A stretch of DNA of 64,000 bases from Nymphaea colorata (GCF_008831285.2 NC_045139.1:9759204-9823203), one strand, 5' to 3'; shown: positions 25,425 to 36,675, numbered from the stretch's first letter. Translations and numbers: made by a program. Notes: generated from the sequence alone by a model not told the origin.

Positions 25425-25516
25425 GCACCTGACAGAGAAAAGGCAGAAGCTGAAACATAGACTGCATACAGGAGAAAGAGAAGGCAGAAGAAGTTGGTTC
25501 TGGGCTTTATTCCCAT
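24474..25516 (-). CDS. EPFL9: EPFL9 / STOMAGEN stomatal peptide precursor, three exons (110 aa)
   Basis: On the minus strand the exons are 25516-25429, 24823-24759 and 24653-24474. Phases agree (1, then 0) and all introns are GT-AG. The protein starts MGIKPRTNFFCLLFLLYAVY, a clear secretory signal peptide. A short variable propeptide follows, and then the mature region with GSTAPICTYNECRGCK, six cysteines, VPVNANDPMNSAY and a terminal KCVCHW. This is the EPFL9 (stomagen) signature. In Arabidopsis the peptide comes from mesophyll and competes with EPF1/EPF2 at ERECTA-family and TMM receptors, thereby increasing stomatal density. Family members are about 100 aa and usually end in CHR; here the last residue is Trp. 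The intron 1 donor is followed directly by a long (CT)n run. The third-exon acceptor (AAAAG at 24654-24658) has a weak pyrimidine tract, so exon 3 could start a few codons elsewhere. Confidence 0.9.
25383..25422. repeat. (AG)n microsatellite beside the EPFL9 exon-1 donor
   Basis: About 19 AG units on the plus strand, read as (CT)n in the EPFL9 transcript, start only six bases inside intron 1. Confidence 0.92.
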
Positions 25517-25633
25517 TCGGAGACCTGAAAGAGCTGAGTTAAGAGGAGAGAAGAGGTAGGTTATGGCAATATTGAATGTGTGCGTGTGAAGTTGGGGGGG
25601 TGGTTGTGTGTGGGGATTTACTAGGAGGAGGAG

Positions 25634-25647
25634 GAGGTATTTATCAA
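25634..25647 (-). promoter_or_regulatory. Candidate TATA box of EPFL9
   Basis: On the minus strand the sequence reads TTGATAAATACC, about 120 bases before the EPFL9 ATG. No other ATG lies between it and the chosen start, which supports that start. This is inference only. Confidence 0.4.
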
Positions 25648-28600
25648 ATCTGTGTGCAAACGGTGAAGGTTCCTTTTTGACCATCTATGTGGCACTGGTT
25701 AACACAAGCAGGGAACAAGCGTGCCAAATTTTGGCAGAGAGAAAAGAAAGTCTGAAGGTGTGAAAGCAGAGACTATTAATGAGGTCCCCCTTGTCCTTCC
25801 TGTCTTCTTCCTTCCTTTTCTATCAGAAAGAATTTTGAAAGGAAAAGGAAAGGTTCAAGCGCTAGTCCATAGATGACTTCTGTAACTCTACAATGATGAC
25901 GGCTGGGGAGCAGCACTAGAGTTAGCAGAATTTCAACTTTTCTAGCGTCTTCCATTCAGCATTGCAGATGCATACCAAGAACTGGTTTCTGTTATGTGGT
26001 CCTTATATGAGAGCTCTTGCTTACTGCTTAGCAGGAGAACAATTTCAGTGAGGACAAGAAGCGGCCATGCTACCAGCCTGTAAGGGGCCCCTGGTTGGTT
26101 CTCATTATGCAATGCCCTGCTCCAAGATGAAAGAATTGGATGGTTCCAAAATGCCATCTATGAGTCTCTCTAATCTTCATGGAATCCTGCAGTGAGTGAC
26201 CATTTATCAGACTTTTCTTATCTTTCCTGTTTGGACGACAAAGGAAATCATCCAGATTTTTACCTGTTGGACTTGCCGATTCAAAAGTGCACATTTATTG
26301 CACCATGTTCCCTTGTATCTCTCTAAAATTTCCAAGTTCCCTTTCCTTGTCCGATGGCAAGGTCTAGCGAGTCTAGCCATTGCCTCCGCTTTCCTGAAAC
26401 ATGTATTCTTTGTATGAAACTGTAACCCTTCCCCAGTTATAATAAGAAGGAAGCAAGAAGTGCTTTCTGTTACCACCCAGTACTCTGAAAGTATGTGGCA
26501 CTTGCCGACTCAAGAGGAGCATTTTTGACATGCCCCTTTCATTAATTTTCACCAGTGTAAAACCCTGCAACTCTCCCTGTCCTTGCGCCAAAGCACCCAT
26601 CTTTTACACCTTCCTCCATGCAGAGGCTTCAAGTGCACAGAGCGGTTATGCTTGTTTTTTCCTCTGACAAGACCACTCGAGAGGAAAAGGTTTATGCAGT
26701 GTCGACTATAGACCGTAGACTAAACCTGCAGTGGTCCCAAAATCAGGCCTGCACTGTACTTTTATTTTATGCTGCAGCAACCTGTAAAAGGCAAGCCATT
26801 TATGGTCATTTGGAAAAGGATACCATGCATGAGAAAATTCTTTCAACTTTTTTCCAGCAGAATGTAAGTCAGAAGGAATTTGGATTACCTCTCAACCCTT
26901 TGATTTTTTTCATTCCTTCCTTTAAAATTTAGACATCCAGACACAACAAACTATTCTTTCCTTTTCATTCCCTCTGTTCTATCCAACAGGCAGAGGGGAT
27001 TTCAGAGGTATCTGTTGTTTGACAATCCCTCGTGAATTTCTGGGGAAGTATTTGTTTCGTTTATTTTCATTGAATGTTCGCTTCATGCAATTCACTATAC
27101 CGTGGGAACCAAATTCCCGGGGAAGGGAGCACAAATTACCCAATGGAAATTGGCCCGTGAAAATTTATGATTCATTTTTTTGTGAATTTATTTTATAAGC
27201 GGACGATGACGTGATTTTGAATGTTAAGTGGTTAATTGTAAATATGTTTTTATTTATTTTTCGCAATAATGCAAGCACATGCATTCCTGTAGCTTTTCTG
27301 TGAAAGTACCTTTTTTCTTTACCTAATTTCCATCAAATTTTAAGGCCGGAAAATGAGCTGATCAACCGGATACGAGGACCTTCTTCAAGGTCATATATGG
27401 ATGTAAATAAATCCGATTTAGATTGAATACCCAACCAACCTGCTTCTAGAAAAATCTGACATGAAAAAATATTGAACATCAGATTAAGAAATTGGATCGT
27501 ATTCAGATTTAAGAAAGATTGGAATAAAATATGATCAAGTTCAAATTCTTATTCGGATTAAATTTGGTTTTAAATAAATATTCTACATTCAATGTTCAAA
27601 CGCTCTGGGTTCTTAACATATCATAATGCGGTTTTGTTCTGCTTAAAAGATTCGTATGTGAATTTATGGATTTGGATCAGATTTAGAATGAGAATTCAGA
27701 TTCAGGTTTGGTATCAGCCTTTTTCATTTGTAATCCAATATGAATTCAAATGTAAATATGTGGATATCCAAAAAAGGGGATATGTTTATCAAAGATAAGT
27801 TCAGATCCTTATTCAGATTGAATTTGGTTTTAAATAAATATTCTACATTCAACGGTCAAACAATCTGGAATTGGGTTCTTAACATATCATATGCAGTTTT
27901 GATTCGGTTTAGAAGACTTGTATGTGAATTTAAAAATTGGATTTGGATCGGATTTTGATTGAGAATTCAGATTCAGGTTTGGTATAAGCCTTTTTTCATT
28001 TGCAATCCAACATGAATTCAAATATAAATATGTGAATATCCAAAAAAGGGGTTATGTTTATCAAGTTCAGATTGAATTTGGTTTTAAATAAATATTCTAC
28101 ATTCAATGTTCAAACACTGTGGAAGTGGGTTCTTAAAATATCATAATGCGGTTTTGATTTGGTTTAAAAGACTCGTATGTGAATTTAAAAATTGGATTTG
28201 GATCAGATTTAGATTGAGAATTCAGATTCAAGTTTGGTATAAGCCTTTCTTCATTTGTAATCCAATATGAATTAAAATATAGATATGTGAATATCCAAAA
28301 AAAAGTAATGGCAAACTCACTTGAATGGCCCTTGAAGACCATGAGGAGCTGCTGTCAAAATCAACTTAAATTAGCGGATTCGAATCAAATCGGTGGCGAA
28401 TCGGTGACCGATTCAAGGGAGCTATGCCAATTTTTTAATTGTTTCTAAAAATATTATATAAATTTTTAAACTAATATTATAACTTATATACGTATATCTT
28501 TATTTCTAATATTTTTGGCTAATTGATAACTAATTCCGGTCGATTCGGCGAGTTAGCAGCACCTGACTTTGAGAACCGGTGAACCTGATTTTGAGAACAA

Positions 28601-28790
28601 ATCAGGAACTGGTTCCCAGTTCCGATATTCAAAACACAGATCTGGTATCAGATAAAGCCTGACCCGGTGCTCGCGGGACCCGTCGCCGCCAAAGCCCTGC
28701 CGCCCTTTCAAAGGTACCCTGCTTGCCGACCGTTGGTTCCCGCAACGTTTAAAAAAAAATTGAAGTCGTCTCACGCCATCCCTCTTCAGA
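25648..28790. other. Intergenic region: EPFL9 upstream DNA and a triplicated repeat
   Basis: EPFL9 (minus) and the synthetase gene (plus) diverge from this region, so both sets of upstream control DNA must lie here. A triplicated 255-bp repeat is listed separately. Short open frames at 26.2-26.9 kb show no domain. Confidence 0.5.
27460..28320. repeat. Three tandem ~255-bp repeats, part of a dispersed family
   Basis: The anchor TTCTACATTCAA recurs at about 27581, 27841 and 28094. The motifs TTCAGATTCAGGTTTGGTAT, AATCCAATATGAATT and GGATATCCAAAAAAGG come in the same order in each unit. Units are roughly 253-260 bp and about 85-90% alike by eye. The opening motif (AACATC-AATTAAGAAATTGGAT) is also found at 34.74 and 55.79 kb. 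Confidence 0.8.
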
Positions 28791-29356
28791 CTTCAGCCAT
28801 TGAGTTATACCTTCCTTTCTAATAAGATGATCGACAGCTTCCCGCCAAACAAGTTGGTTCTTCTAGATCAAATGGCGTCTCCTTTACGTGACTCGCTCTT
28901 ACTTCTCTCTGCCTTCAGATTCCTTCTCTATTCTTGCGTTCAAATCCGACGGTTTCAATCTCTATCCCTCTTACTCGTTCTTTCTTCAGATTCTCTCTCT
29001 ATTCTTTCATTATCTCTTTCTTTATGCAAAAAAATGGCTTGTCGTCTTGAATTTCTTTGATTGCTAAACTTAGGATCCAATTTTCGTCTAGAAACTATTT
29101 GTATTCTTTCCTTCCTCTCAAAATTCCTGTTGCCGTAGACTAGAGTTTTGCAAATAATATTTGTTTCTCAAACCTATATCAGGATTGAACTCATTTTGTT
29201 GCTTCACGTCCTCCCCAACAATAAATATCCCCGGGGTTTCTCCAGTTCGAATATCGACTACTCTGCGACAAATAACTTTCTGCAGTTTCACTTTCTTGTT
29301 TCCTGACCCCTACAAAGAAGTTAGAGAAGCTAAAGCTCGTTTCTCCAAATCGAAGC

Positions 29357-32005
29357 ATGGCACAAGAAGAAGGAACCGCTGCTGCTTCTGTGGTTGATTC
29401 GGCTGCTGCTTCTGTGGTTGATTCAGCTGCTGCTTCTGTGGTTGATTCAGCTGCTGCAGCCCATAGCAGCGAAATTCAGGAAGAAGTGAGTGTCCCTGGA
29501 GTAGAATCGTGTAAATACTCAAGAAGGGTCGCTTTACGTGCCATTCTAAGCCGGCCTGATGGGGGGTTGGGCTTGGTTGGGCATAGGGTTGTCATTGGTG
29601 GGTGGGTGAAATCTGGTAAGGTGCAAAAAAAGGATACCCCTGCGCCTTCTTCATCTTCTACGGATGGGATTTGCTCTCTCATACTTCAGTCACGACTCCC
29701 AAATTGTTTACGTTCAATTATAAGGGCTTTGGCAGGAGGTAGGCAGGTTTCTTTTAATAGATTGGATGGGTTAGTGAGAGAAGAAGTTCAAGATTTAACT
29801 GGCTTTGTTCGCTTGCAAGTGAATGATGGATCTTGTGCTTCAAATCTTCAGGTGTGTTCCTAAATTTTTCTTAAGCTAAGGAAACTTTTGAATTCTTGAA
29901 TTTCAAAAAGCATGTGCTTCTACAAGTTTCCAGATTAGGATTGAAGGATATAATACTGCTTTATGTTGATAGATCCTCCTTTTTCTTTAACTTAGTGGAC
30001 AATTTATTAAACAGCTGTTTTAGTTCAAGCTGTCCAAAATAAATAATTTCAACCTCATGACATAGACAGGGACGTAATTTAAGAAATGGTTCTGAAATAT
30101 TTCCTTTCCCTTTCTAATTGATGTCTTGAGAAAAATGTTGATAACTGGCTTCCGTATGTACCAAGCACAAACCTGTAAGGGAATTTATGTGTTATGGGCA
30201 GGCAACAGAAGTATTTGGAATTTCTTTTCTAGCGCTCTACACTCTTTCATGATGGTGGTCATTCTTCTTTTTTGCTCTGAAATGTTTTCGTTGTCATGCC
30301 ATGTCCTAACTGTTGTAGTCCTAAATTAGGATACTGGCAACTAGTAATTCCTGTTTCCTAGACCACTAAAAAGGATTACACTGAGTTGGATAAAGTTTGC
30401 TTCCTGTTGTTTGGTAGGTGGTATTCGACTCATCAATGGTTCCTCTTGGCCAAGTTACATCCAGAGGAAGTTGTATATTAGCAGAGGGAGTTCTGCAGAC
30501 AGCAACTGAACCAGGAAAGCAAAAGCTGGAACTCAAATTAGAAAAGATTCTTCACGTTGGAGTTGTTGATCCAATGACTTATCCTTTCACAAAGACAAAA
30601 ATGCCTTTGGATTTCCTGAGGAACTACTCGCATTTTCGGTCTCGTACAACAGTGGTAACTTCAATGTTCCAGTGCTTTTTGGATTATTCAATCACATGAA
30701 TTTGACTGGTTTTCAGAAGTAGAAGAGAAAAATAGTTTTTCTTGGATCGTTCACAGCAAGTTTTTCAGTTATCCCTGAACACATAGAACATGTCACGCTT
30801 TTCTTCATGATGCTGATGTTCACTTTCCCATGTTCAGGCAGCATCAGTTGCTCGAATTCGTAATGCAGCTGCATGTGCTACTCAGATATTCTTCCAGAAT
30901 CATGGGTTCCTATATGTGCATACACCCATTATCACTACTTCAAATGCCCAAGGTGGCAGTGCAGTATTCCAGGTTACAACTCTCCTGAGCGAAGCGGAAA
31001 ACATGGAGTTGAAGGCAGTAGGTGATTATGGTCAAGCTGAGGTGGAAGCTGCAAAGGCATCCCTTAAGGAAAAAAGTGATAGGATAGAGGAACTAAAAAG
31101 AAGTGACAGTAACAAAGAAACACTAGCAGTAGCAGTGCAGGATCTTCAAAAGACCCAACAACTGACATCCGAAATGGAAGCACGTCTAAGACTAGAATCG
31201 GTATTTGAATATAAGGATGGCAAGCTGAACTTCGCAAAAGATTTCTTTTCTCAGAAGGCATTTTTGACTTCATCTGCTCAGCTTCATCTTGAGAGCTATG
31301 CATGTGCTCTTGGTAATGTTTATACATGTGGTCCAACATTTCAAGCAGAAAAGGATCAAGCTGCAAAGTGCTTAGCTGAGACATGGATGGTGGAGGCTGA
31401 ACTTGCCTTCACAGTATTGGAGGTGTGCTTTCTCTTGTTTTTTCTTGCTGATGATTACTATCACGTAGATGCAATAGGATTTACCTTTCATTGTAAAGCT
31501 TCTGATTCTTCTGTTCAGTATTGCTGTTTATTTATCTGGGAATTGTTATTTGTGGTTATACTTCTTGAGTTCAACATGAAGAGGTCATGCTTAATTTCAA
31601 AGGAGGTCTTTTTCAAGTTAAACTAATGGAGCTCTTCTTTTTTTTTTTTTCAAATGGTGCAATGCATTCTTGTCTCAATACTTCCATAGCAACTTGCATA
31701 TATGATTAGAAGTTGAGGGCTTCAACTTTTTCTGAACTAACATTGAAGAGATCTTTATTTTTCAACACCAGGAAACAATGACCTGTGCAGAGGATTATTT
31801 AAAATTTCTGTGTCAGTGGATCCTTGATAATTGCCTTGATGACATTAAGCTACTATCAGGCAGAACTAAGAAACGCAACCTGGAGTTCCTTCGATTGGCA
31901 GCATCGAGCGTATATGAGAGAATTACTTACATAAATGCAATTGAGCTTCTGAAGAAAGGAAACTTTAAAATTGACTACGGAATGCAACTAGGCGATGAAC
32001 ATGAA

Positions 32006-32044
<39 letters not shown>

Positions 32045-33317
32045 CCCCTCCTCCCCCCCACCACAAAGGTGACTGTTTTCTGAACGATAGCCCAAACTTT
32101 TTTATGACTTCTACTCCAGTTTCCCAGTCTTTTGTCAGCAATGCTACCTTTATATATTTGTTAATGATGCTTGCAGATATTTGAGAGACCTCAAAACTTT
32201 TTTCACTTCTACTTCAGATTATCAATCTTTTGTTAATGATGCTGATTTGTTTATATTTGTCAATGATGTTTGCAGATATTTGACAGATGAAACATTCAAA
32301 AAGCCAGTCATTTTGTACAATTACCCAAAAGAGCTAACTCAATTTCATACTCGAATTAATGATGATGGAAAGACAGCAGCTGCTTTTAACATTCTTCTGC
32401 CTAAGGTAAGTATTAAACAGTAATAGCTCTCAATGAACTGACTTGGGTTGGCGGTGAGAGAGTAGAGGGATTTATTGTTTTTCCTTGTACAAGTATCTTA
32501 GCAAGGTAGTCTTAGATGCAAGAGCCATACTTTGTTTGCAGCTGTGGTTCGTTCATTCTGGTAATGATATAATGACTTGGGTTGGTGAATTTCTTTGTTA
32601 AGGGTCAAGTTTTGATTAAAGGAAGCCAAAGGGAGGAGCGCTTTGAAGCCATTAACGAAAGGTACCAATATTTTGCAGATGATGATCTTATTATTGAACC
32701 TCCCTTCTTTGTTGATCCATACTACCTTAACTGTTAGAGGACATAGTGGTTCTTAGAGAAGGAAAAAGGTTATCAGAGAGAGGAAAGAAAACTCTGATGG
32801 ACAAGTGAAGTCGAGTTTATGCATTCATGGCTTATGTCCAGGATTCTTTTTTTCGTTTTTTCTTCTCATGTCCATACTCTCGTCCTTACCGACTATGCAT
32901 CCCTGGCATTTTGTTTTTGTAGTTTGGTGTTTGTCACATTTTATGGATAATTTTTCTTACAGCTCAGATGGGCAAATCTTTCAGATTTAAAATTTGAAAA
33001 TCCTGTCCATTTGAGGCACAGACCAAACATATGGAGAACTTACATATGGATGTTGTAGACCTTATAAATCAGGAAGAGGAGGAAGAATCACTTAAACAAC
33101 TAAGGCACGTGAAATTTAAGAACTGTGTACTTTTTCACATCATAAAATTTAATGAAAAATACCCATATAAGTTGCAAGGCTTGGCAAGTTGAGTGTCTAT
33201 CACCTTTCTACTAAAGCATATCACGTGTGGTAGTTGAACTCATTGATTTCATGATATGGGGTTATTATTTCAACCACGAGCTCATGGATTTAACCACACA
33301 CTACCTCTCCTCCCACA

Positions 33318-33353
<36 letters not shown>

Positions 33354-33713
33354 TTATCTATCTACATTTAAGATCTGACTCTATCTATCTATCTAGATTT
33401 AAGGTCTGGCCTAACGATCAGAAAGTTTTGATTTAAAATGTAGATCTAGATATCTATGCTCTGAGTTTATGAAAAATTTGAGGCATTGAATTTTGTAATC
33501 ACTGACTTTTGGAGGATATTCTCTTACAGGTTCCAAGAGTTGGGGCTGCCAAAGGAGCCGTATGAGTGGTACCTGGACCTTCGCCGGCATGGAACTGTCA
33601 AACACTCTGGGTTCAGTCTTGGGTTCGACAAGATGGTGCAATTCGCGACCGGACTCGATGACGCCAGAGATGTCATTCCTTTCCCTAGATTTCATGGCAA
33701 AATAAAAAACTAA
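29357..33713 (+). CDS. SYNC2: Asparaginyl-tRNA synthetase-like protein (cytoplasmic AsnRS 2 type, 641 aa)
   Basis: Exons are 29357-29851, 30418-30654, 30838-31422, 31772-32007, 32276-32405, 32603-32661 and 33530-33713. All junctions are GT-AG and the frame is open for 642 codons. Order of parts: an Ala/Ser repeat tail (residues ~8-31), an OB-fold anticodon-binding domain (~50-175), and the class II core, with a WHEP-like helical insert near 304-365. Length (about 640 aa) and insert match the plant cytoplasmic AsnRS2 type rather than the 570-aa AsnRS1. The expected reaction is charging tRNA-Asn with Asn and ATP. However, key positions differ from the class IIb consensus. The motif 2 Arg is Gln413 (PTFQAE). 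The motif 3 Arg is Lys615 (LGFDKM). The Glu of GELIGG is Val564. The Asn-site DCEGAGE reads NAQGGSA. It may be a non-catalytic paralogue. An extra upstream acceptor at 32176/32177 could add 33 residues in frame. Confidence 0.88.
29377..29448 (+). repeat. Three 24-bp coding repeats (AAASVVDS) at the N-terminus
   Basis: Three almost identical 24-base units encode AAASVVDS in the N-terminal tail of the synthetase-like protein. The period is a multiple of three, so copy-number change keeps the frame. Confidence 0.9.
32008..32042. repeat. (TC)n microsatellite abutting the exon-4 donor
   Basis: The donor AG|GTCTCT of exon 4 runs straight into about 15 TC units. It could influence donor recognition or vary between individuals. 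Confidence 0.9.
32078..32275 (+). repeat. 99-bp tandem duplication creating two 3' splice sites
   Basis: Two diverged copies (about 75-80% alike by eye), 32078-32176 and 32177-32275, each end in TTGCAG before ATATTTGA. The downstream acceptor gives the expected HERYLTDE sequence. The upstream acceptor reads through the second copy without a stop and rejoins the same frame 99 bases later. Confidence 0.85.
33319..33366. repeat. (TATC)n microsatellite in the last AsnRS-like intron
   Basis: About 11 tetranucleotide units with one TATT interruption, and a shorter run about 20 bases further on. Confidence 0.9.
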
Positions 33714-34226
33714 CACCCTTCGTCCATGGGATTTATTGTCAAACATCTCAAGTATAAACAGGGAGAAGAAGGACATATCATCCTCCCATGTATGTAATAA
33801 ACATTTGTGAATACAGTGATGCATTCAGGGAAAAGGAGAAGGAAATACATGAGTGTTGATTATTTTCATGGGAATTTCACCTTCTTTCTGAATTTTACGA
33901 TTTGCCAGTATAAATCGGCCCCGCCCATATCAGGTTTTTTATTTAAAATATTTTGAAATATTTATTAAAGTAAAAATGCTTATTTTTCCAACCCTTGTAT
34001 CAAGGAGCAGATTGAGCACAGTATCATGCCTGAGATCTTGAGATGATTTTGTGGATGTAAAAGGGTTCAGGTTGGATCCAGCCTTTTACCAGACTTGACT
34101 TAATCAGGTTCGGAATCAGATTCTTGCTTTGTTCTAAAAAACTGACATTTATCAGCAATATGGTCATATCTTTGTCAGATCTATGTAGGGTATCTAATTT
34201 AAATATGGATTCGGGTGTGCAACTGC

Positions 34227-34497
34227 ATGCCCAACTGAATGCAATTTACAATTTTGGATCCGGATTTAAGTCCAACTGAGAAGATCCGAAAGTGGTTGTT
34301 TACCTTTTTTTTCATAAATTCAACATAAGAAGAAAAAAGAACAGTTGACAATTGAGAGAATTGAACATGCCCAACTGAATGCAATTTACAATTTTGGATC
34401 CGGATTTAAGTCCAACTGAGAAGATCCGAAAGAGGTTGTTTACCTTTGTTTTTCATAAATTCAACATAAGAAGAAAAAAGAACAGTTGACAATTGAA
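34227..34497. repeat. 140-bp tandem duplication
   Basis: The segment starting CATGCCCAACTGAATGCAAT recurs after 140 bases (34227 and 34367) with only a few differences and a changed T-run. The copies are clearly recent. Confidence 0.93.
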
Positions 34498-34734
34498 CAA
34501 TCGGCCGGCCGGTCCATAAATTGCAAATAAATTAGAGATGCCAACTGTTGCCTCTTTAAAAGGGAAGCTTTCATTTTAGTGCAGAAAACTCCCTTAGTGC
34601 AGTGCAACTGACACGATAAAAATTCGTTTTTGATGACACAAGATCAAATGCCATTTATGAAATATGATGAAATTTATAAAAAACTTCCCTACAATGGGTA
34701 ATATGAGAAGAAAGTAAGAATTGAAAAAAAAAAA

Positions 34735-35010
34735 GTGCTTAACATCCAATTAAGAAATTTGATTGGGTTTGAATTTAAGAAATAACATCTGGTCGGATTC
34801 ATCAAATTTAGATTTGTATCCACATTTGATTTCAAGTAGACATCTTACATGAATTGTCCATATATTTTAAAAGTCGGTTCTTAACATGTCAGAATGCGAT
34901 CAAATTTGATTGCATATTCAAAAATCGGATTTAGATCTGGATGAAAAAATAAAAGAGCAGATTTAGATCAGACTTGTATTATGAATTTAAAAATTGGATT
35001 TAAAAATTCG
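34735..35010. repeat. Dispersed-family copy related to the 27.5-kb tandem repeats
   Basis: It shares the order AACATCCAATTAAGAAATTT, GAATTTAAGAAAT, GGTCGGATTCA and AAAAATTGGATTT with the 27.5- and 55.8-kb loci. Confidence 0.6.
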
Positions 35011-35095
35011 ATTAGACTCTCTGTTGATGATTGACCGTTGCGTTTATAAGCGTCTAAACTACAATAGACGGCTTTTTCGCAAAGGGGTTTCAGTC

Positions 35096-35866
35096 GGTGT
35101 CAGGGGCGGAGGCAGGTGTGGGCAATTACCTACACAGACTCATAAAAATAATTATTTTTATATTTTGACAATTATAGCACTTTTAAGCTCATTAAAAATT
35201 TAAAATTTATTACTAGTGTCTCTTAACCAGGCTTCACCCTCTCAGAGAGATCGAATGAACCATTCTCGGTCGTGCTGGCATGATATCATACATGGCTTCG
35301 CATCAATGCATCCTATTTGATAAATAAGATTGCATCATGTTGCCTGACATTGGAAATAGATTTTTAAATTGAAGGTTTCGTTCCAGGTCAATCCCTGATT
35401 TTGAAGCAATTGATGAATTTATTGCAATTGCTACTAATGAAGTTAGTTCAGACATTGATTCATTCCTGTGAGTATTTTTTCCTTTCAGTGAAATGGATAA
35501 GTATTCTTTGCAAGAAAAAGAAAAAAATTGGATTTATATAATGGAAAAATTGACTAGTTTTTCGAAGGACGCGAACCTATTTTGTTAGGGAATTGATAAA
35601 TACGAACTTGTTTTAAGAATATGTATGTCATCATATGCATGATATTCAAGCCAAAGGATGAACTTGCAAAACACAATGAACAAAAACTGTTCATGCCAAT
35701 GATGAAATATGCATGTCCTTGAGAGCCCAAGGCCGCATCAAGGCTCGGGCGTCGTGACAATGCACCTTCTTCCAGTGCATTTGAAAATGAAGAAACCTTC
35801 AGGGGTTGTTCGCTGTGGGCAACTGCCCACATCAGCCCATATGTGGTTCCGCCTCTGTCTTCAGTT
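35096..35866. mobile_element. Inverted-repeat-bounded element of about 770 bp
   Basis: The left part begins GTGTCAGGGGCGGAGGC and GTGTGGGCAATTACC. The right part carries the reverse-complement arrangement GTGGGCAACTGCCCACATC followed by GGTTCCGCCTCTGTCTT. The inner sequence is unlike either end. Either one non-autonomous element with long imperfect inverted ends, or two copies of a dispersed repeat in opposite directions, would explain this. Confidence 0.5.
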
Positions 35867-35978
35867 TAGTGCCGTATTTTGCTATATAAGATCCAAGATA
35901 GTATATTTCATGTGAATCGAACTAACTATAATATGGGATTGTGACAGGGTTGAGCATCCTTCTTCTAATCATAGGAAG

Positions 35979-36032
<54 letters not shown>
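35979..36032. repeat. (TA)n microsatellite
   Basis: About 26 TA units interrupted once by TG. Together with flanking AT-rich DNA this is likely an unstable site. Confidence 0.92.
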
Positions 36033-36035
<3 letters not shown>

Positions 36036-36624
36036 TGAGATAATATTTCAATTTTTTTTTAAAGGGTAGGCCTTGCAAAAGCATATTCATTGTGAAATAC
36101 TACTTATTATCTCAGTTATTCTTTTGCATGTTGGAGAAGGCACTACTTATTCACTGCTGATTATGAGTTTTTAAGTTTGTGATTGTCAACTTAGTGATGT
36201 CTACAAGTCATTCATACAAAAGTTGCAAGGGAAAAGGGTTTCACCCTCGGCTGCACATGAGCTAACGCCCATGCCAATGTTGTCAAAATCGACTTTGGGA
36301 CTGAACCCGCCGAGAAACTAGTTCAGTGATTAATAGGCATACTCGGGAGTTTCAGATGAATTAGTTGTGACTCGGGAGTTCATATATATATATATATATC
36401 ATTTTTTCAAAATGCAAAAATATTTAGAAAATTTATAAATAAAAATTCCTAATAATATTTAAAAGAATATTTAAGGATTGACATGTGACATTATTTGAAT
36501 GAGTGAGTGAATCGAATTTGGCTGATTGAGTCCGGCGTTGACATTGTGTAGCCAGCAAAATACATACTAAGAATATTAACAACACTTGACAAAGCTTTCA
36601 AAATCATTGTCCCCTAGTTACAGT

Positions 36625-36626
<2 letters not shown>

Positions 36627-36675
<49 letters not shown>

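Noticed and set aside
25421-25445. miR156-like word near the EPFL9 donor
   Set aside because: Only a short TGACAGAGA match. No foldback precursor is visible, and the bases are explained by EPFL9 coding sequence.
25253-25684. A single 143-codon minus-strand protein ending in Ser-Leu repeats
   Set aside because: The Ser-Leu tail is the translated CT microsatellite of EPFL9 intron 1. Only the part from residue 57 up to the donor is real exon 1.
32181-32275. Treating the duplicated intron end as normal constitutive exon of the synthetase-like gene
   Set aside because: The family sequence goes from HER straight to YLTDE, so the downstream acceptor is the ancestral one. The upstream site is reported as an alternative only.
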